Below, piece by piece: positions 9,610-20,469 of a DNA stretch of 64,000 nt. The DNA comes from Diploptera punctata (lineage: Eukaryota > Arthropoda > Insecta > Blattodea > Blaberidae). The number at the start of each line of letters is the position of its first letter. Position 1 is the first letter of the stretch. Below the pieces are notes generated by a model, which worked only from the letters and a program-made list of their open reading frames with translations, had not been told where the DNA came from and searched no databases. The translations under genes and the position numbers were made by a program. The DNA is taken from positions 682,001-746,000 of the forward strand of contig JASPKZ010004199.1 of the NCBI GenBank assembly GCA_030220185.1, written 5' to 3'.

Positions 9610-11520
9610 ATACTTTTTCTTTGATACGTTCTTTCGTAATACCCGAAGATGTCGACGATTCACATAAATCTAGATCTTATACCCAAGTTTGACATTGCAT
9701 ATTTTTTGCATATTTTACTCATTACTACATATTTATTAAATATTACATTTTTTACATAAAATGGTCTTCAAATGTAAGTTTGCAACATTTTCGTGTACAG
9801 CTGCTAGTAAACAGGTACTATTTTTGTATGGTTTGTTCTCAACTCTGTTTGAAGGATCTTATGATTGACAGTTCATAGTCTATCACTTCATCACTATAGT
9901 TAATCCTGTTGACAAGTACTACCTCACATTGAAACACAATACAAACTCTTTATAATTTTCTAGGAAAATATGGCATGGAATGTCTCACAATTAAACAAAA
10001 TGCAAACATTCATTAAGTGTTTTTTTTTTTTTTGCAAATGCCCCAGGTTGTCTTTCGACATTCCTGAAGGTTTATAGTTTTCTTGAAAAACCTAAGCCTC
10101 AATTTTTTTCCCCTATCTTTCAAAATCGATTAAAATGTTAAAAAAAGTTTGAGACTTGAAAGCGAATCTTTGAGACCGTAACAGGCCACACGGCCTAATA
10201 CCCCAATACTTGCATGGATGATGATGATGATGAAAAAAAGTTTGCCTCCCCTCACCCATCACAATAAGGAGTGAATGTGATGGTGAGTGAGAGGTTCAAT
10301 AGTTTCAACTATTTCTAACTATATCAAGTTACCAGGATAATCCGAACAGGGTGCACTCTGATGTTGTTAAATATAACTCTTTGAAAATTGAATACACTTT
10401 AAGAATATAAGACAATATTTTCCACTGTTTTTATATTCTGAGGTAAAATGACGAATAGCAGGATATGGTGCACGAAATTAAATGTGGAATATTCTAATTT
10501 CATCTGACCATTTTCAGTTTTTTCTAAAGTTTTGACTTAGTATGCCTATATTGTTGTGAATGAATATCAGTGAACGCAGATGAAAAAATGGCTTCGACTG
10601 CCTCATCGTTATCTGCAAAAAAAAAAAAAAAAAAAAATGGTCTTGGACAACTATCGATGATTCATTTTACCACAGACCGTAAAATATAGCAAACTGTAAG
10701 TGCTGTATTTTGAGAATTATACATTTACCCTCTTACTAATAATCCATATATAACTTTTATACAAGGTTTATACATATCTCAGTTGAAAATTCTTACTAAT
10801 AAACACTGTATTAGCTGTTCAGTGTAGAAGAGATGTACAACTTTACATGGGAATCGTTATACATGCCTCCAGCCTTGTTTAAGGATTCTATAACTAGACA
10901 AAATGTCGGACATCAAGATCAACTGATTCTTTTCTTATGATATTGATGAAAGTTACCTTAAATTTAACCCAAAATGCAACACTTTAACGACTGTTTGATG
11001 GTTGCACAGGGCATAAATAATATTAACCCTTAAATTCGCAAAACACGAATTTCTCGAGTCGGTTATTTAAATATGGCGGACCGCAGTGAAAACGAAATTA
11101 TGCGTAACTGTTATTTTTAGGTATATTGTGAAATTCTAAAACAATTGAGTAATCTTTTCTTGTTAGTTTTCATCTGTTTTTATTAAAATTGTTAAATGAA
11201 TGAAACCAATTGATGTATCTTATAATATACATTTTTAATTTAAGGGTTAATAAAGCTCTGGGTAGGAAAATAAAGGCATCATAAAATGCCTTTCGTTACA
11301 CTCATTCTCGATTAGGCCTAAAAATATTTTAAAATTGAACATTGAATCACAAAAGGATATGTTCTACAATAATTGCTGTAGACAAGATTTAACCTGAATG
11401 TAGTTTAAATGCTTCATAATATTATTTTAAGATAAATTTTCTTGCATCTTTAATACATAACACACACACACCGGTATAAAAATGTATTTAAGTATAGAGG
11501 TACTATTATTGCAAGAAGCT
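9610..11520. other. AT-rich stretch without genes
   Basis: Contains poly-T (10018-10033) and poly-A (10617-10637) runs and one LINE 3'-end scrap (10160-10236). Repeated TTGCATATTT motifs at 9690-9720 resemble hAT subterminal DNA but have no TIR. No ORF or structure I can support. Confidence 0.5.
10160..10236 (+). mobile_element. LINE 3'-terminal scrap
   Basis: TTTGAGACCGTAACAGGCC followed by a CCTAATACC-like end and a (ATG)n run (10213-10232) is the non-coding 3' end shared by families C and D in this window. Only about 75 bp remain. Confidence 0.6.
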
Positions 11521-11527
11521 ATATGCT

Positions 11528-11604
11528 AACTTGGTAGTCTTGTGGTTAGAGCTTTTGACTGCGATGCGTGAGGTCGTAGGTTCGATTCCAGGTCAAACTA
11601 TAGT
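11528..11604 (+). mobile_element. tRNA-like SINE head (group F)
   Basis: A-box-like TAGTCTTGTGGTTAGAG and an exact B box GGTTCGATTCC (11580-11590), spaced like a tRNA. The acceptor and anticodon arms do not pair well (TTGACTGCGATGCGTGAG in the anticodon region), and the head runs into an AT-rich body. I call it a SINE or tRNA pseudogene rather than a gene. Confidence 0.55.
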
Positions 11605-12305
11605 GATTTTCTTTTTCGCTTGAAATGATATTTTGTTGTCGGTAACATTTCCTACTATTTTGAACGTTTTCTAACGCATCTTAAAACACTGCATATAATT
11701 CATAAGTAATGGGGAAAGCTTTTATTAGTTTCCAAGAATTGGTCGAAATTCTTGACGTTAGATGGCAGCACATTATCTGTGAAACCAATTCTACGTTTTA
11801 CTTGAAATTGCGTAAAGGGAAATGTATATAAATTAAAACACACTTATTTTTTCCGTACCTCCTCAATTAGGAAATCTCTATTAATTCTTATCCATATTCA
11901 TTTCTTACACAATTAATCACTAGTTGATGTTGTTTTATTTCTGTTACAAACTGCGAGTAATATTGTTCTGACGTCATTATGATGAATATGTAACGTATTG
12001 TGTATAACTGCTGTTTTTTTATATAGCTCCGGCACAACGTTTATTAGTAAGGAAATTATACGTGATCTACATTAGGCTTATATATTGTATAATTAAACAA
12101 CTGATGAAAGCCTGTATTAGAGATTTTTATTAGTAAGACCGTTATAATTTAAACCTCTAAAAATAAGTAAATTTATGTGAAAATAACTTAAAGTAGGCCA
12201 ATATGTATTCCGCTCGGTTCTAATATGTCTTTTTTTTAGTAACATTAGAGTATATATAGCCTGTCTTAATTTAGATTCAGGATCTTTGTCTAAAATACAT
12301 TCATT
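11605..12305. other. No gene recognised
   Basis: AT-rich DNA, possibly the body of the preceding tRNA-headed repeat for its first 100 bases. The minus-strand open frame 12117-12323 has no motif. Confidence 0.45.
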
Positions 12306-12316
12306 ATACCCTTTTA

Positions 12317-12650
12317 AGTCCACCGCTGTGGTCTCGAGGTAGCGTGCTGCCTTGTCACGCAGCGGGCCCTGGTTCGATCCTCGGTCGGGGCAGTTTTTCT
12401 GCGTGAGGTTTTTATCGGGTTTTTTTCCTCACCTGTAAGACAAATGTCAGGAAAACTTTAAGGCCCAAAACGGTCCCCGAAATCATATGGCCATCATCAT
12501 CCTTATCATTATCAACATCATCCTTCACCGGTGTGGAAAGCAACGGGAAGCTCCCACACCTACAATTCCCTAGTAAAGCTGCAAAGCATAGCAAGAAAAT
12601 GTTATAATTGCAGTGAAAGACCTGCCCTCGGGCAGAATTACTATGGATGG
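12317..12650 (+). mobile_element. SINE group A, full length
   Basis: 334 bp from the head (CCACCGCTGTGGTCTCGAGG, B box GGTTCGATCCT) to the ATGGATGG terminus, flanked by a perfect 11-bp target duplication, atacccttttA (12306-12316 and 12651-12661). Contains the usual internal (ATC)n patch. Young enough to keep its boxes. Confidence 0.92.
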
Positions 12651-12661
12651 ATACCCTTTTA

Positions 12662-13109
12662 CGCGAAAATGCTTCTGATTGTTTGTTACTTTATCATTGG
12701 TAATATGAATATACTCTAATTAACCTCAACATTCTTATGAAACTAGTGAATTTTAAAAATCAAAAAATCTCATCATAATAAAAAAAAAGCTTGGGCAAAG
12801 AAATAGCACAGTATTTTATTAAACCATAACTTTTTATTCTTTTATAATGAAAATTTAATAATACATATTTTGACTATTTTTGCTACATATTAATGTACAT
12901 ATTTGGATATTAATATTACATAAAAATCCGTACTCTAGTCATAAGGTGGCGTTTGTCTTGAGTTTACGGTCCTTGTGTGTTTGTCATTAAAGTCAGGAAG
13001 TTTATGGCTGAGTTTAGAAGTTATCAGTCTTGGAGTAATTCCTGTAATATTAGTAGTAAAGTTTGTAGTGTTTTTAGTATTTGCATTGGTAGTGCCGGTT
13101 TCGTGCCGA
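12662..13109. other. Mostly unrecognised AT-rich DNA
   Basis: No repeat match. A minus-strand frame (13105-12935) encodes a Thr/Asn-rich stretch ending ...RTVNSRQTPPYD that is not a simple-sequence product, but it matches no family I know. It may be the end of an unidentified ORF or chance. Confidence 0.3.
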
Positions 13110-14043
13110 AAATAATCATGATCAATAAATATATAAATATATTCTATATGTAGAAAATAAAATAACAATAGAAACTGGAGGAAAAAATAAAAACAATATA
13201 ACAGCAACAATAAATAGAGGTGTAAGATAGGGATGTCCACTTTCATCCTCTCTTTTTAATATTTATATTGACGATATCATATATAATTGGCAGATAAATT
13301 TGGACTCACATTTTAAAATAAGAAATAAGATGTTAGATACCTACTTTTTGCAGGCGACGAAGTTCTAATATCTAGTTCAGAAGATGGTCTACAGAAATCG
13401 CTCTTTCAGTTAAATAACATTATACAGAAATATAATTTCAAAATATCAATAAGTAAAACGAAAATCCTAGCTTTAAGGGATCAGATACCGTAATAGCTAA
13501 AATAATTCTGGAGGGGTAACCCATTGAACAAGTGAACCATTTTAAATACCTGGGTTATGAAATCTCCTATTTTAAAAATGAAGATCTACATAACAAACTT
13601 AATAAATTTAATTATATATGTGGAACAATCAAAAGGATATTTAAAAGCACAAGAAAAGAAACAAAACTAAAATTTTATAAAGTAGTGGCAATCCCCTTAC
13701 TATTGTATGGTAGTGAATTTAGGGTTTTAACTAAAAGAGAAGAGAAGATCATAGAAGCAGCTGAAATGAAATTTCTTAGAATTGTGGCTGGTTGCAAACT
13801 TCTAGATAAGAGAAGAAGTGAAGACATTAGAAATGAGCTAAATATCTTTAAACTCTTAGATAGAATAAAAGAATCTAGAAAAAATTGACAGAATATGTTC
13901 AAAGAATGGAAGATGATCGCATTCTCAAAATTATACTTAAATACAAACCAAAAGGACGCAGGAATGTTGGTAGACCAACTTTTGAATGAGAATCTATGAG
14001 ACCGGAACAAGCCACATGGGCTTAATCCGTGATTGTCGATGAT
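13110..14043 (+). mobile_element. LINE family C: RT palm to 3' end
   Basis: This keeps more RT than most copies here. Near 13222-13275 it reads INRGVR-GCPLSSSLFNIYIDDI, the motif that precedes the catalytic centre. Near 13349 the usual FADD catalytic box reads FAGDEVLI, so a catalytic aspartate is lost. The open frame 13532-13888 gives HFKYLGYEIS, YGSEFRVLTKREE, EMKFLRIVAG and SEDIRNELNIFKLLDRI (thumb and tail). Several frameshifts and a stop after 13888 make it dead. The 3' end carries GACCGGAACAAGCC and a (GAT)n tail. Confidence 0.85.
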
Positions 14044-14234
14044 GATGGTGATATATATCATCGACAATCACGGATTAAGCCCATGTGGCTTGTTCCGGTC
14101 TCATAGATTCTCATTCAAAAGTTGGTCTACCAACATTCCTGCGTCCTTTTGGTTTGTATTTAAGTATAAATTTTGAGAATGCGATCATCTTCCATTCTTT
14201 GAACATATTCTTTCCATTTTTTCTAGATTCTTTT

Positions 14235-14240
<6 letters not shown>
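13861..14240. repeat. 183-bp near-perfect inverted repeat of a LINE 3' end
   Basis: Left arm 13861-14043 (last coding bases and 3' end of the family C LINE) is repeated as its reverse complement at 14057-14240, with only 13 bases between. Arms differ by about four changes, mostly near 13886-13892 and one indel near 13930. Transcription either way would give a very stable hairpin RNA. The right arm ends at a (TA)n run. Confidence 0.92.

Positions 14241-14274
<34 letters not shown>
14239..14274. repeat. (TA)n microsatellite
   Basis: About 36 bp of pure TA between the inverted LINE end and the next SINE. Confidence 0.95.
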
Positions 14275-14276
<2 letters not shown>

Positions 14277-14505
14277 GGCCACAGTGGTGTAGTGGTTATG
14301 TTCCTTGCCTCTAGTCCCGAGGGTCGCGGGTTCAAACTTGGCTGGGATCAATGTATTTTTAGAATAGAGAATTTCAAGGGACAAGTCCTCCAGGAGTAAC
14401 TCTAAACCATGGGTTCCGAGTCTGAATATTTCAGGCTCGTAAAAGAACCGCAAGCCTGAATAAAAACGCCACTGTGCAAAATTTAACCGACCTTTATCCA
14501 TCTAA
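14274..14505 (+). mobile_element. SINE group D
   Basis: tRNA-like head: A-box region GGTGTAGTGGTTATG (14284-14300) and B-box-like GGTTCAAACTTGG (14330-14342). A non-coding body with CCATGGGTTCCGAG follows. Only one copy is in this window, so the 3' boundary is approximate. Confidence 0.6.
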
Positions 14506-14958
14506 GTAATAACTTAGTTGTCTACTAGGCGACTCATTGAGAAATGTGCTAATTACATGCCACTCCTTTCCGTATGTACGGAAACAAGCGTAACTAAATT
14601 AGTCTGGTTAATAAACTTCCGCTATGGAGCACTCATGTCCCCACACGAAACGTAGGCTTATGGAGTATATCCATGCATGGTTAATGTAAGGTATAGCTGT
14701 CCAAGTAAGCATGTTAATAGAAAGGTAGTTCCGATAATAACATATAATATTTCATTTAACGTTAGATAAATATACTTACTGTGTTAAAATGTGTTGAAAA
14801 CTTTGATCTTGTATTCAATTCTGTATGGGCAAAAAACAATAATAAATTATTCTCTATGCAGCTAAATTGTTACATTTCCATATCGTAATTATAAACGATG
14901 TTAAGGCGATGCTTTATTAAAAGTTTAATTTCATAACCATAAAACATATTATACCTCT
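14506..14958. other. No gene recognised
   Basis: AT-rich DNA between a SINE and a LINE tail; no ORF or repeat match. Part may be the upstream, unrecognisable coding region of the next LINE. Confidence 0.4.
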
Positions 14959-14959
14959 G

Positions 14960-15524
14960 TGCAACACTGTCTCACAAGGGAACTGTCAACTATTGCAGCC
15001 TACCTTGAAATTTCTCCCAGAGAAGCGTTGTCCCTGCGTGTCCATAATATGTGTATCAGATTAATATTTAATGTTCGAAAATACGATCACATTTCTCCAT
15101 TATTCCACGAATTGTCATGGCTACATCTAAAAGAGAAAAGAAAATCGCACTGTCTAATTCTCTTATTTAAGATCCTACTGTACATACCTCGATTCCCAAT
15201 TATTTATCATCTCGTTTCCAGTATCTATCCTCAAACCATAACTTAAACACAAGATCACAACATACTCTCTTGCTTAATATACCGCAACATAGGACATCAC
15301 ATCACTCCATGTCATATACCATCTTCACTTCTCGCAACTGGAATTCCCTACCACAAGAAATAAAGGGCTGCCGGGCATTGGCATCTTTTTAAAGAAATCT
15401 AAATTTATATTTGCTGTAACCTCGACTTCATTATTACCCAGTGTAAGGTATATAATATAAATTGGTGTTTCTAGCATAATTTATCATATTTATATTACTA
15501 TATTATTATTATTATTATTATTGG

Positions 15525-15564
<40 letters not shown>

Positions 15565-15835
15565 GGCATTATTGTTATTATATAATTATTATTATCATTA
15601 TTATATTATTATTATTTTTATCGTAATTATTATTATTGTATAAAATGTTGTTTGTACATGAAATTTACATTGCTACATTTAATGTATCTTTAACTGTTTA
15701 TAATTAGTATAGTGTATATCTATATTTGTCAAATATTTATTTGTATGTGTGCTGGTTGAGTGGAAGAGAAGGCCTTATGGCCTTAACTCTGCCAGAATAA
15801 ATAAAACATTATCATTAATAAATAACCTTATCCCA
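14960..15835 (+). mobile_element. CR1/L2-like LINE C-terminus and 3' UTR
   Basis: The open frame 14959-15246 has the tail typical of CR1/L2/Jockey-type RTs: EISPREALSLRVHNMCIR, then YDHISPLFHELSWLHLKEKR and LLFKILLYIPRF. After a frameshift near 15246, a WNSLP-like segment (15340-15360) follows. The 3' UTR includes a (TTA)n patch and GAAGGCCTTATGGCC near 15769-15784, ending with AATAAATAAA-type signals near 15796-15808. It differs from families A-H. Dead copy. Confidence 0.7.
15490..15645. repeat. (TTA)n microsatellite with GGCATT interruptions
   Basis: TTA repeats broken by two TTGGCATTATT insertions, within the 3' UTR of the CR1/L2-like LINE. Confidence 0.9.
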
Positions 15836-16342
15836 GAGATAAGAGTACTATGCTCTGTCACGCCTGAATTTGAATTTCTACATTAATGACCTAGATTATG
15901 AGAGTGTGGTTACATAAAAATAATAACACAACAATCCATTTTTATTTATTTATTTACTTTGGAATGAACAAAAGAAGACACAGCACTGTGAAAAGAATTA
16001 TATTTTAGTGTTGCACAAAAGAGATGGGTAAGACAACCGTTATGCTGTGAAGTGGAATGCTGTTTCATCCCTTGCAATCTCTGTGGGATGAGTTGCACCT
16101 GCGAAAGAGGCCCTTAACCCCACAACGTCATGGAATTTCACATTAATAACAGGGAGGGGAATTATAATCACCCCTTTTTGAAACGCATATCTAGGAGTGG
16201 GTTGGCATGAGGTAGGCAAAAATTCCAAGGTCGAGGAGCGAGTATTTCTTCTGTGAATATCTTTAAAATAAGATAAAATCCCTGATACGCCTATAGCCAA
16301 GTGAAATTAATTTATATTTTATATTATATTCTTAATTTAATA
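15836..16342. other. No gene recognised
   Basis: The middle part (16030-16270) is less AT-rich and holds a minus-strand 86-codon open frame (16300-16040) without recognisable motif. No match to other repeats here. Confidence 0.4.
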
Positions 16343-17019
16343 CTAGCTAATGCCCGAGGTGCGCTGCTACGCCTAAATAAATGAAAATTAATGTGTTTTT
16401 ATGTTTAGTTGAATAAGTAGAAGGAAAAATAATTACAAATTTGTATCGTAATTATTTTTAGATAGCACGTGCTGATTATCTGACATTACCCGGGAATCTA
16501 TTTATCCCGATCATATTTGGCATAAATTTGCTGAAAGACGGAAATTAATGTGTTTTTTTGTTTAGTTGAATAAGTATAAATTAAAAATTTATATCCTAAT
16601 TATTTTAGATACCCTGTGCTGATTACCCGGCGTTGCCCGGGAATCTACTTGTCCCGATCTTCTTGGCATCAATGAAAGACAAAAATGGTTACTGTGGGTT
16701 ATCCGTAAAAGATAAACATATGCTGTCGAGGACTTTTTTGTCGAGTCTTTTTTTTTTTTTTTGAGATATTCAATTCGGTGTACATTAATGTTGTGTATTT
16801 GTTATAGTTTAGGCAGCGTAAACCATTTAAGCGTTCAGAATTCTGCCTTTTTCACGTGTTTCACTACAAAGGGTGATTTTTAGGGTGAAGGGTTTCAGTG
16901 TTACTATAACCATCCCGGGAAACTCCTGAACATTTTTCACGAAGCCCCATCACAATCGGTGAATGGTATGGCAGTGCATAAAATAGGAACAAACAAACAT
17001 TAATTTTTTATATATTAGA
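16343..17019 (-). mobile_element. Non-autonomous Helitron W1
   Basis: Read on the minus strand, the element begins TCTAATATATAAAAAATT (17019 downward) and ends GGGCATTAGCTAG (16343), with A before TC and T after CTAG, the Helitron insertion rule. A weak GC hairpin (GCG..CGC) lies just before the end. Internal CCCGGGAATCTA-like patches are shared with W2 (26609-27730). 677 bp, no coding capacity, so it would need a Rep/helicase from elsewhere. No TIRs or TSD, as expected. Confidence 0.72.
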
Positions 17020-17295
17020 TAATTGAATTTGATTAAGTAAAAAAACTTATTTAATTTTTGTTTACAGGTAGTATTGGAATTATTTATAATATTTCTTATT
17101 AGTTTAAACTTATTGATTTGTGTCCAAAAAGATTTTAAGGTTAAATTAAATTAATAACCTTTAGAGTTATAAAACAGAGAAGTCTTCTTAAAGTCTCAGG
17201 CCTTAGCTTATAACTTACACTGTTATAATTTTATTTCACATAACCAAAACTGTAATAAACTAAAAGTATATTATTGGATAATTAAAAAAAGGCTA
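17020..17295. other. No gene recognised
   Basis: AT-rich spacer between Helitron W1 and a LINE fragment. Confidence 0.5.
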
Positions 17296-17725
17296 AATAT
17301 TAAGTACTAAAGAAAGGAGACACTTTTAAAATGTTACACGATCATGGCGGTTCCAACACTACTGTATGGATCGGAACACTGGGTCTTAACCAAAAACCAG
17401 GAACGAAGAATAGAAACGTCAGAAATGAGGTTTCTGAGGAGTGTGGCTGGCTATACAATAACGGATCAAAGGCGAAGTGAGGATATACGAAGAGAACTGA
17501 ATATATCCAAACTATTAGATAGAATTACACAATGCAGAGATGAATGGATGGACCACATCAATAGAATGGATAACAATAGAATTCCGAAACAGATTATATT
17601 CATTACAACACTAGGACGAAGAAATGTTGGAAGACCCAGTAAAAGATGGATAGACCAATTCTAACATGAGATCGGAACAGAGAAGCAGGTCTAATCCTTG
17701 ATGCTGATGATGATGATGATGACTA
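17296..17725 (+). mobile_element. LINE family C 3' end with 106-codon tail ORF
   Basis: Open frame 17344-17664 reads MAVPTLLYGSEHWVLTKNQE, then EMRFLRSVAGYTITDQRRSE and LNISKLLDRI, RMDNNRIPKQ, and GRRNVGRPSKRWIDQF at the end: the thumb and C-terminal segments of a non-LTR RT. The family 3' end GATCGGAACAGAG and a (GAT)n tail (17700-17722) follow. Truncated upstream of the thumb. Confidence 0.82.
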
Positions 17726-18071
17726 AATACTTTTTGTAATTATTTTAGAATGCTTGTATCGAAATTAAGGTTTGATGGTTAGCGTAAAATTTTAATTAAT
17801 TAACTAAGTAGATGGCTTATGGAACTCATAGGTCCAACACTGCTTTCATGAAGACTCTTCACTGATATATATCATTAACCAACTCAATTCATTTTATATA
17901 TCCGATAACTATTTGCCTAAAATGCATCCGAATACATTCCTCCTTCCCAGACATAGGCTTTCCTAATATACTTTTCCCCCGAAGGTTTTTCAATACAAAT
18001 TTTGGAAATACTTTACAACATGTAACGCGAAAAATTGTTCTGAGTTCCAATCATACACCATGCGCATGCGC
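17726..18071. other. No gene recognised
   Basis: AT-rich; includes a CATGCGCATGCGCC patch directly left of the inverted-repeat element. Confidence 0.5.
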
Positions 18072-19024
18072 CAACAAACGCGAAGCGGTTTACTCTATGG
18101 AATCACGGGATACTGCCAACATATACACGATATTTAACGAACCTAAAAGCTAACCTTAAGGAATTTAAGTACTCTAACCTGTGAAAGACCAACCTAAAAG
18201 CTAACCTAACGCAATTTAAGCATTCTAACCTGTGGAAGAATGCAACGCTCAAAAATAAATAGTAAGTTCGGAATTCTGAAGTATATGTGTACAGTTAAGT
18301 AGTGCATACTCTATGTTGGCTACAATGGAACACGTCTTTGTTGTTTCATAGAATATTCGTTAAAATAAATTTGGCTGCTACGTCTTCATGCTACGTATGA
18401 GTTAAATATCATAGAAAAATATATTGAAATAATCGTTATAAAAATGTAAAAATCATTATAAGTTTTGGGAAATAATTTCAAAAATGAAACCCTAAGAATA
18501 AAATTTGATAGGTAATATGAAGGAATTAAAAAAGTCGCATCAGAGATTGTAAATTTCATTCACATTTTTTGAAAGCATTTATATTGTCACCATTCAGAAC
18601 AATATTTTCTCAATCTCCTATCCTAATTAACAACTCTGACAATATTAGAACAACATACACTTATAATTTTTCATTACCCTCCCCATTCACACCTAGGCCT
18701 ATATTCCTGAACCCTTATCACATCTAATATTTTAATACATATACGAATAACTCGATAATTACGAATTTTAATTTCCCTGCCCTACACAGATTCATTGATA
18801 TTACATGTATCATATATCATGTTCATTTTCTTTTGTTCCTGTCGTGCCGTCCCGCGCCGTTGACAAGCGGTTTAATGTACCACGCATTAATGCAGCTTTT
18901 AGGTTGGTCTTTCACAGGTTAGAATACTTAAATTCCTTAAGGTTAGCTTTTAGGTTCGTTAAATATCGTGTATATGTTGGCAGTATCCCGTGATTCCATA
19001 GAGTAAACCGCTTCGCGTTTGTTG
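18072..19024. mobile_element. TIR element with 131-bp near-identical arms
   Basis: Left arm 18072-18202 and right arm 18894-19024 are reverse complements at 130 of 131 positions (the one difference is near 18168/18928). Outer termini read CAACAAACGCGAAGCGG. The left arm is followed by a second degenerate copy of its inner part (18190-18245). The 691-bp interior has no transposase; the open frame 18805-18993 runs into the arm. A SINE abuts the right end and hides any TSD. Fits a non-autonomous DNA transposon or foldback. Confidence 0.78.
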
Positions 19025-19317
19025 CCGCCGTAGCGTAGTGGTTAAGGCACTGAGCTACAAGCCGGAAGGTCGAGGGTTCAAGTCCCGGTGGGGTGAGGAT
19101 TTTTAAACTGACCCAAACCTTCTGGCGGCACTATGGCCCTGGGGTCGACTCAGCCTCTAACGGAAATGAGTACCAGACGCTTGTTCTGGCGGCCGTCACG
19201 CAGGGCTGACAACCCGGCTGACATCAAGTGCCGATTGTCCAGAAATAGTGGGAGCCTTAACCTCCTACTGCCCCAAGGGCCTCCTGAGGCCTGTAGTGGG
19301 ATTACTTTACTTTACTT
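19024..19317 (+). mobile_element. SINE group C
   Basis: Head CCGCCGTAGCGTAGTGGTT (A box), B box GGTTCAAGTCC (19076-19086), body with CGGAAATGAGTACCAGACG, and a short CTTTACTTT tail. It lies flush against the inverted-repeat element. Confidence 0.9.
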
Positions 19318-19334
19318 TTTTTACAAGATTTGCG

Positions 19335-19615
19335 GTGGTTCGTGTCCCTATGGGGGAAAATACATTCAAATACATTCTCATGGAATTTCGGCCACTATGG
19401 GTTTGGCGCCCTTCAGGATCGCGAGGAATTTGGTTAGGAATAATAAGGAGGAGCTCCTAGTTGAAAAAATTAGCTATAACGGCTGGGGGATCCAATATAC
19501 TGACCATATGTAACCCATATGCTGGCTGGATGATACTTCACCTCTTTGATTAACACGTTTGAATGTGAGGCCAACAGCTGGTTGATAAGTCAGAGACCTA
19601 AGCCTGACGCGCTAT
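19335..19615 (+). mobile_element. SINE group B, 5'-truncated
   Basis: It starts inside the head (GTTCGTGTCCCTATGGGGG), with ATTCTCATGGAATTTCGGCC, the TTGAAAAAATTAGCTATAAC block and the GAATGTGAGGCCAACAGC block near the end. It joins directly to the tail of the preceding group C SINE, so one inserted at the end of the other. Confidence 0.82.
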
Positions 19616-19917
19616 GAGTTTTTTTAGGAGTTGAGCCAATGTGTAGGCCTACTATCTATTACAGGAAGTCACTTAATGTTCCCACCATGCCTCATGCCAA
19701 ACACCCCACGTTGAAGGAGAAGTCCTTGTCAGCTGTCCAGAACTGTTTGTTCGCTGCTACCCTCCACATCTGAAGGTTACCCACAACCTGAGAACACTCC
19801 ACATCATGGTTAATGTGACCCACATTATATGAAGCGTGTAGAATTGTTTGACAAATTAAGGCAGGTGTTTAGAATAAGGTACGGATACTTACAGATTAAT
19901 ATTAAAATTTGTCTACA

Positions 19918-20256
19918 TACGCCGTAGCGTAATGGTTAAGACACTGCGCTACAAGCCGGAAGGTCGAGGGTTCGAGTCCCGGTGGGGTCAGGATTTTTAA
20001 ACTGACCGAAACCCTCTGGTGGCACCATGGCCCTGGAGTCGACTCAGTCTCTAACGGAAATGAGTACCAGACGCTTGTTCCGGGGGTAATGGCGGCCGTC
20101 ACGCAGGGCTGACAACCCGGCTGATATCAAGTGCCGATTGTTCAGAAAAAGTGGGAGCCTTAACCTCCTACTACTCCAAGGGCCTCTCAAGGCCTGTCGT
20201 GGGATCACTTTACTTTACTTTACTTTACTTTACTTTACTTTACTTTACTTTTACTA
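19918..20256 (+). mobile_element. SINE group C, full length with (ACTTT)n tail
   Basis: Complete head (GCCGTAGCGTAATGGTTAAG; B box GGTTCGAGTCC at 19970-19980), body, and a pure (ACTTT)n tail from 20207 to 20254. The best group C reference in the window. Confidence 0.93.
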
Positions 20257-20314
20257 TACATTCTACGTATTGTTCCTTTTTCGCAGCGGCGTAATTTCAC
20301 CTGGATCATATAAA

Positions 20315-20440
20315 TAGCGAAAGAATCAACCTCAAGGAAGAAGAGATGTGGGACGTCCGAGGTAGAGATGGCCCTAACAGTGTGAAGACGGAACAGGCAA
20401 GATTGCCTAATTCCTGCAAGACAGATGATGATAACTTCCC
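20315..20440 (+). mobile_element. LINE 3'-end fragment
   Basis: CAAGGAAGAAGAGATGTGGG and GACGTCCGAGG (protein equivalent GRRDVGRPR) followed by GTGAAGACGGAACAGGC and a GATGATGAT tail. A short dead remnant of family C type. Confidence 0.6.
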
Positions 20441-20469
20441 TAAAAAAAATCACCGGTTCCATAATTATT

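Noticed and set aside
9685..9760. Second hAT end (TTGCATATTT repeats)
   Set aside because: Subterminal-like motifs without any TIR or TSD.
11528..11604. Functional tRNA gene
   Set aside because: A and B boxes are present but the acceptor and anticodon stems do not pair properly and no T-run terminator follows.
13675..14067. 130-codon minus-strand frame and related frames at 14111-14335 and 14238-14501
   Set aside because: They are the antisense of the LINE C reading and its inverted duplicate, joined to TA repeats and a SINE.
19024..19110. SINE heads as tRNA genes (also at 12317, 27255, 36808 and others)
   Set aside because: Only the two Pol III boxes resemble a tRNA; no cloverleaf, and each is part of a longer repeat with TSDs.
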